Source: Phanerodontia chrysosporium (Eukaryota; Basidiomycota; Agaricomycetes; Polyporales; Phanerochaetaceae). From it: DNA of 64,000 bases. The stretch lies in NCBI GenBank assembly GCA_001910725.1, contig MJGA01000008.1:124001-188000 (forward strand). Direction: 5' to 3'. Positions 60,119 through 64,000 of the stretch are shown here, piece by piece (the stretch's first letter is position 1; every line of letters starts with the position of its first letter). The translations under genes were made by a program, and so were the position numbers. The notes under the pieces were generated by a model. It was not told the DNA's origin and searched no databases. It saw only the letters and a list, made by a program, of their open reading frames with translations.

Positions 60119-61048
60119 TCTCTTGACCCCGTATCCCCGTGCATTTGCTATCCTACCCGGACAATCGCTTGTATTACGAGACACGGACCTACTACCAGTA
60201 GCTATTTGCTTTGTTTCTGCTATCCTTCTTATGTTCTGCTTGTAACTTATATGTATTGCCCCCTTCCACTCCCTACCATACTTTTTGCTTCTTTCACGCT
60301 ATCCCCCCTTGCTCGTGTCTCACTCGTATTTATCTTTGCCGTTCGATACAGCGTAGTTCCATATACCATGACGTTTTCCATGCACGGCCGGAAAGCGCTG
60401 TCTTTGTGGCGCGAGACCGCTCATTCTGAGCCGACTGTTCTGCCTTAACTCGGGCCGCGAAGTGATCATGATCGGCGCATCGTCCCCATTCACTATTCCT
60501 TCGCATCTGCCCGTCTCACCGCGCGAATCAGGGCCACGAAGTTACGAGTGTCAGCAGTGTCTAAGGTTGTAACCATGGCGAACGAGCGAAGGGTTCTAGG
60601 TGACCAGTTATTGAATGATAGAAATGTGGCGCCGCACCGGATCGACGTGAACCAGGTTAGCGTGCGTGGCGTCAATAGCGCAGGTCGCCTCTAAGCTCTC
60701 CCGTAGATCAAGTACAATTATCTTCTCATCGCAGCGTCTTCTCAAGCTGACAAGCAATAATGACGGAAGGACGCGTACAGATATTCAATGTATTCACGTA
60801 GTACCATGGCAGAGAGGGGCGTAGCGACGATGCGGGGCAGGCGATGAGTGTAATTAATGCACAGGCAGTGCGGGACAGAGAGAGACACGCGCGAATAATG
60901 CAGGAAGCGGAGAGAGTTCACGAAAATACAGACGAGATGGGACATGCGAGAGTGCGGGGCGGTGCAGCGAGGAGAGCAAGGTGTGGTAACTGACAACAAC
61001 AGGGTATGTGAGTTAATAATATATAGGCTAGGATGGCGCGTGAAGAGT
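60119..61048. other. Intergenic region between convergent genes
   Basis: 930 bp holding the 3' regions of the Ser/Arg-rich gene and SET1. Pyrimidine-rich, with short frames only. Confidence 0.4.
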
Positions 61049-64000
61049 CTAGTTGAGGTAGCCGCGGCACTTGGCGGATCCGCACAGACAGGGGATCTTG
61101 TCCTGTTCGATCGGGAAGTGATAGTCTGCCCCTACGTGTGAGTACGAAAGTTCGAGCAGGAAATGCTTTCGACGCACCATAAGTTATTTCGCTCCCGAGT
61201 TCGATGTCCTGCTTGGCGTAAATGACGATCTTCTTCTCACCGTTGATCGTGATGATCTTGGCCGTGCAGTTGGGATCGCACGAGTGGTTGATGAGTCGCC
61301 TACAGCGACCGTCAGCGAAGGTTCTCCGCGTGCAAGTGAGAAAAAACATACCCAAGGTTACCCTTCTTCGTCGCATCTACCACCAGATCCTCATCGATAC
61401 GGAACAGATAGCTGCTCCCGATACCCTGCCGCTCGTACGCCTTCTCACGCTTGTCTGCGACCTGCGCACGGATGACCTCGCCGACGTACTCGATGACCAT
61501 CTCACCGCGTGAGATCTTCTCCATCGCGTACAGGCCCCAGTCGTGGATCGGAGAGCGCGCGAAGCGCAGGTGCTTCTTGCGCGTCTGCAGCTGGTTGAAC
61601 TTCACAAGCTCCGTCGCCGCGCTCTCGCCCTTGGACAGCGCCATCGCCAGCTGCACCTGGTTGATCTCTTCGAGACCCTGCGCCCGCCGCCGTGCGTTCG
61701 CCCGATTCGACCGAGAGGACGTCACGTTCGCGGGCTGTGGCGTTGGCTCTTCCTCGGCGTTCGCCTCGCTTGCCGCACCACGCGTGGCGTACTGCGCAAC
61801 GTAGGCCGACTTCTCTGCGTGCGAGATCTTGTAGTAGCCCTCCGTACGGGCGGAACCTGTGATGTGCACTCGGAACGGCGGTAGCTCCTCCGTAGGATGC
61901 TCGGGGGCCTCGGGTGTACTCGTGGGTGGCGCCACACCATGAAGAATCTCGTCGAGCGCAAGCTTTGCGAAATACTCGTCCTCGTCGTCCTTGCATATCC
62001 CAGCACCAAAGGGGTCGATAGCCTTTGGTGGCGTGAGAGGCGTCGACTTTGGCGGGCGCCTGGGTGGTGCGGGAGCGGGAGCAGAAGGCGGCTCGGGCGA
62101 AGACTCGTAGCTTGGAGTGACGCGCACTTGCGCAACTGCAGGGGCGGCGAAGTCGTTCTCGTCCGGGATGACTTCGTGGATCAACTCGTCGATCGTCACG
62201 GCTTCAGGCTGCACCTTCTCCGCTTTCTTCGATTTCTTCGCCTTCTTGGGCTTGGGCTCCGCCTTCTTGCTCTTCTTCTTCGGCGGCTCCTCGACCACTG
62301 TCGAAATTGACGGCGCTCTCTTCCGTTGCGGAGGTGTTGGAGGCATTGGGGGTGTGGGAGGCGTCGGAGGCGTCGGAGGCGGTGCTCCGTGGTAATCGTG
62401 ATGCTGACGACAGGTGCAGGCATCTCATCTTCCGACTCGATGTCTTCGCCAGGGACAACCTTGGGAGCAACCTTCTTGGGTTTCTTCCGTGGTGGCTCCT
62501 CCAGGACAAGTTCTTCGTCGAAGGCAGGCGATGGTTCTGGCTCTGGGACTGGTGGAAGCTCAACCTCTTCGCCAACCGGTGTCTCCTGTGGTTCTGGCAC
62601 AACAGGCTTCGGCTCTTCGACGTACTTCTTCTGTTTCCGGAATGACAAGCCCTTCAGGCTAGTGGAAACGCTAATACCCAGGCCCACCAACGAGTCCATG
62701 GCTGAATCGCGTTCCTCCGCTGCCATCTTGCCGTCAATTGTCGGACCCAAGCGAGCCTTGCCTCGCGACTTCTCCTCCGCCACCATACGCCGGAGCTCCC
62801 CTGTGACGACCTGCTCGACGATGTCCTGTTGCAATAAAGCGCGCAAGTCCTTCATGATCAGCTTCTCCGCGTGCTCAATCAGCTCAGCTTCGGACCATGT
62901 CGTAGTAGAGGGAAGGGACTGCAGGGACGGGGCGGCATGCACTATAACATTCACCGCTTGACGATTCAGCGTTCGTCTGCCAGTGTTGAGGAACATGGCA
63001 GCTCGCCGAGCCGTGTCTGCCGTCTTGAAGGTGACATACCAGCCTATATGGTCTTGAAGAACCTGCGGTCATAAAGACGATGCTGTGAGAACCGGATCAC
63101 GTCTCCAGAGCATGCCACGCACCTTATCGACCTCAAAGCTGGTAAAGAACTTCTTCACATCCTCCTCCCTGACCGCGCCACTCAACTGGCCACCGTGCGC
63201 CTCGAGGGTGACATAGTCATAGCCGTTCTTCGCCAACTCTTCCACGACCGCTTCATGCTCCCTCTGCTTCGCCGTCCTCGTGAACCCGCCTCTCCTCCGG
63301 ATTGGTGACGGGGACCTCGATGGTGGCAGAGAGTTGTCGTCTTCACGGTCACGCCAAGAGTATGGCCGGCGACCTCGATATGAAGGGGTAGCAGATGAAT
63401 GAGACGACGGAAGAGGCCTAGAGGGATGGCTTCGCGAGTAACTCGGGGGACCGTGGCTTGCGTCGTCGTCACGGGTGCGACCGTATTGGGGTGCGCGGCG
63501 AATGCGAGCAGGGTGGACGACCGAATCTACTGGAGGTGCTGGAAGTCCGGTTGACGCGGATTGCGATGTCGAAGCAGGCGACCGCGGCAAAGGATGAGAG
63601 CTAGATGAGGAACCATTTATGCGGTAGTGCGCGTAGGATGCAGACTGATGTGGCGTGTAATGAGCTGTTCGCATGGACTCCGCCTGCAGCATACTCGGGT
63701 GCGAGCTCGGCCTCCACGGCGCGCTGTTCATCGGCGTATGGCCTGCACTGGTGCTTGGTGTGCCGACAGACGTTGCAGATTCCTTCCTCTTCCGCTCTTC
63801 CTCCTTCTTCTTCTCTTCCGCTCGCCTTTTCTCCTCTCGTTCTCGCTTCCTCCGGTGATCAAGCTCCTTCATCACCGCAGCCAGCTTCTTCCCCTCACCA
63901 TCGAACACAACCTTGAGCTCCTCGCCCTCCACAATAGTCAAGCTGTTGCCGATACCGGTGGCTCCCTTCTTCCCATGCTCCTTCTCCACGCATTTCTTCG
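61049..64000 (-). CDS. SET1: Histone H3-K4 methyltransferase SET1 (5' end outside the window)
   Basis: Catalytic subunit of COMPASS, methylating histone H3 lysine 4. Visible part, N- to C-terminal: charged helix ([20 protein letters not shown]), Ser-rich linker, an RRM-like SET_assoc region ([28 protein letters not shown], then [17 protein letters not shown]), long acidic/basic linkers, an n-SET region ([33 protein letters not shown]), and the C-terminal SET domain: [71 protein letters not shown], and the post-SET zinc site [13 protein letters not shown]. The catalytic NHSC and the three post-SET Cys are present. One frame break near 62387-62388 before the PPTPPTPP repeat fits CCC read as CC. 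The reading frame continues past the window end. Confidence 0.94.

Overview
The window is nuclear DNA of a filamentous basidiomycete, most likely an Agaricomycete. Genes carry many 44-62 nt introns (GT..AG, two probable GC..AG). Several families are typical of mushroom-forming fungi: DUF6589 protein, DUF-type seven-helix membrane protein, MBOAT_2/wax-synthase-like enzyme, expanded P450s. Housekeeping genes look agaricomycete-like (RSC7, cytosolic SerRS, SET1).

Layout: 164-1296(-) unidentified protein; 2133-4056(+) RSC7 chromatin-remodelling subunit; 4905-6376(+) seven-helix-like membrane protein; 6651-8537(-) NCS1 cytosine/purine permease; 8.5-13.5 kb gene-poor, with one small secreted-protein gene. 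13.5-32.2 kb is a possible metabolite or detoxification region: two full-size ABCG transporters (duplicates) enclose two cytochrome P450 genes and a 3-beta-HSD/Erg26-like dehydrogenase. Then a GNAT acetyltransferase, an OPT oligopeptide transporter and a single-pass membrane protein. 53.9-64 kb holds a secreted S41-type peptidase, SerRS, a Ser/Arg/Pro-rich protein and SET1 (cut by the window end).

Main discovery: 42607-50287 is an apparently intact 7.68-kb mobile element. It sits inside an exon of an MBOAT_2/wax-synthase-like gene. The 5' part of that gene lies at 50288-51382 and the 3' part at 42307-42606, both on the minus strand, and removing the element rejoins the reading frame exactly. 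The element has imperfect CTAG-starting terminal inverted repeats, a 7-bp (or 8-bp) target duplication GGAAGAA, and two divergent multi-exon genes with undamaged frames: a 1,093-aa DUF6589 protein and a 1,000-aa RecQ-like helicase. I infer a DNA transposon in which the DUF6589 protein is the candidate transposase and the helicase a partner.

A second window-wide signal: about 20 genic frame breaks are each explained by one missing base, nearly always in a G or C run, including inside SET1. Sequencing or assembly error is the simplest reading, so the affected genes are annotated as genes, not pseudogenes.
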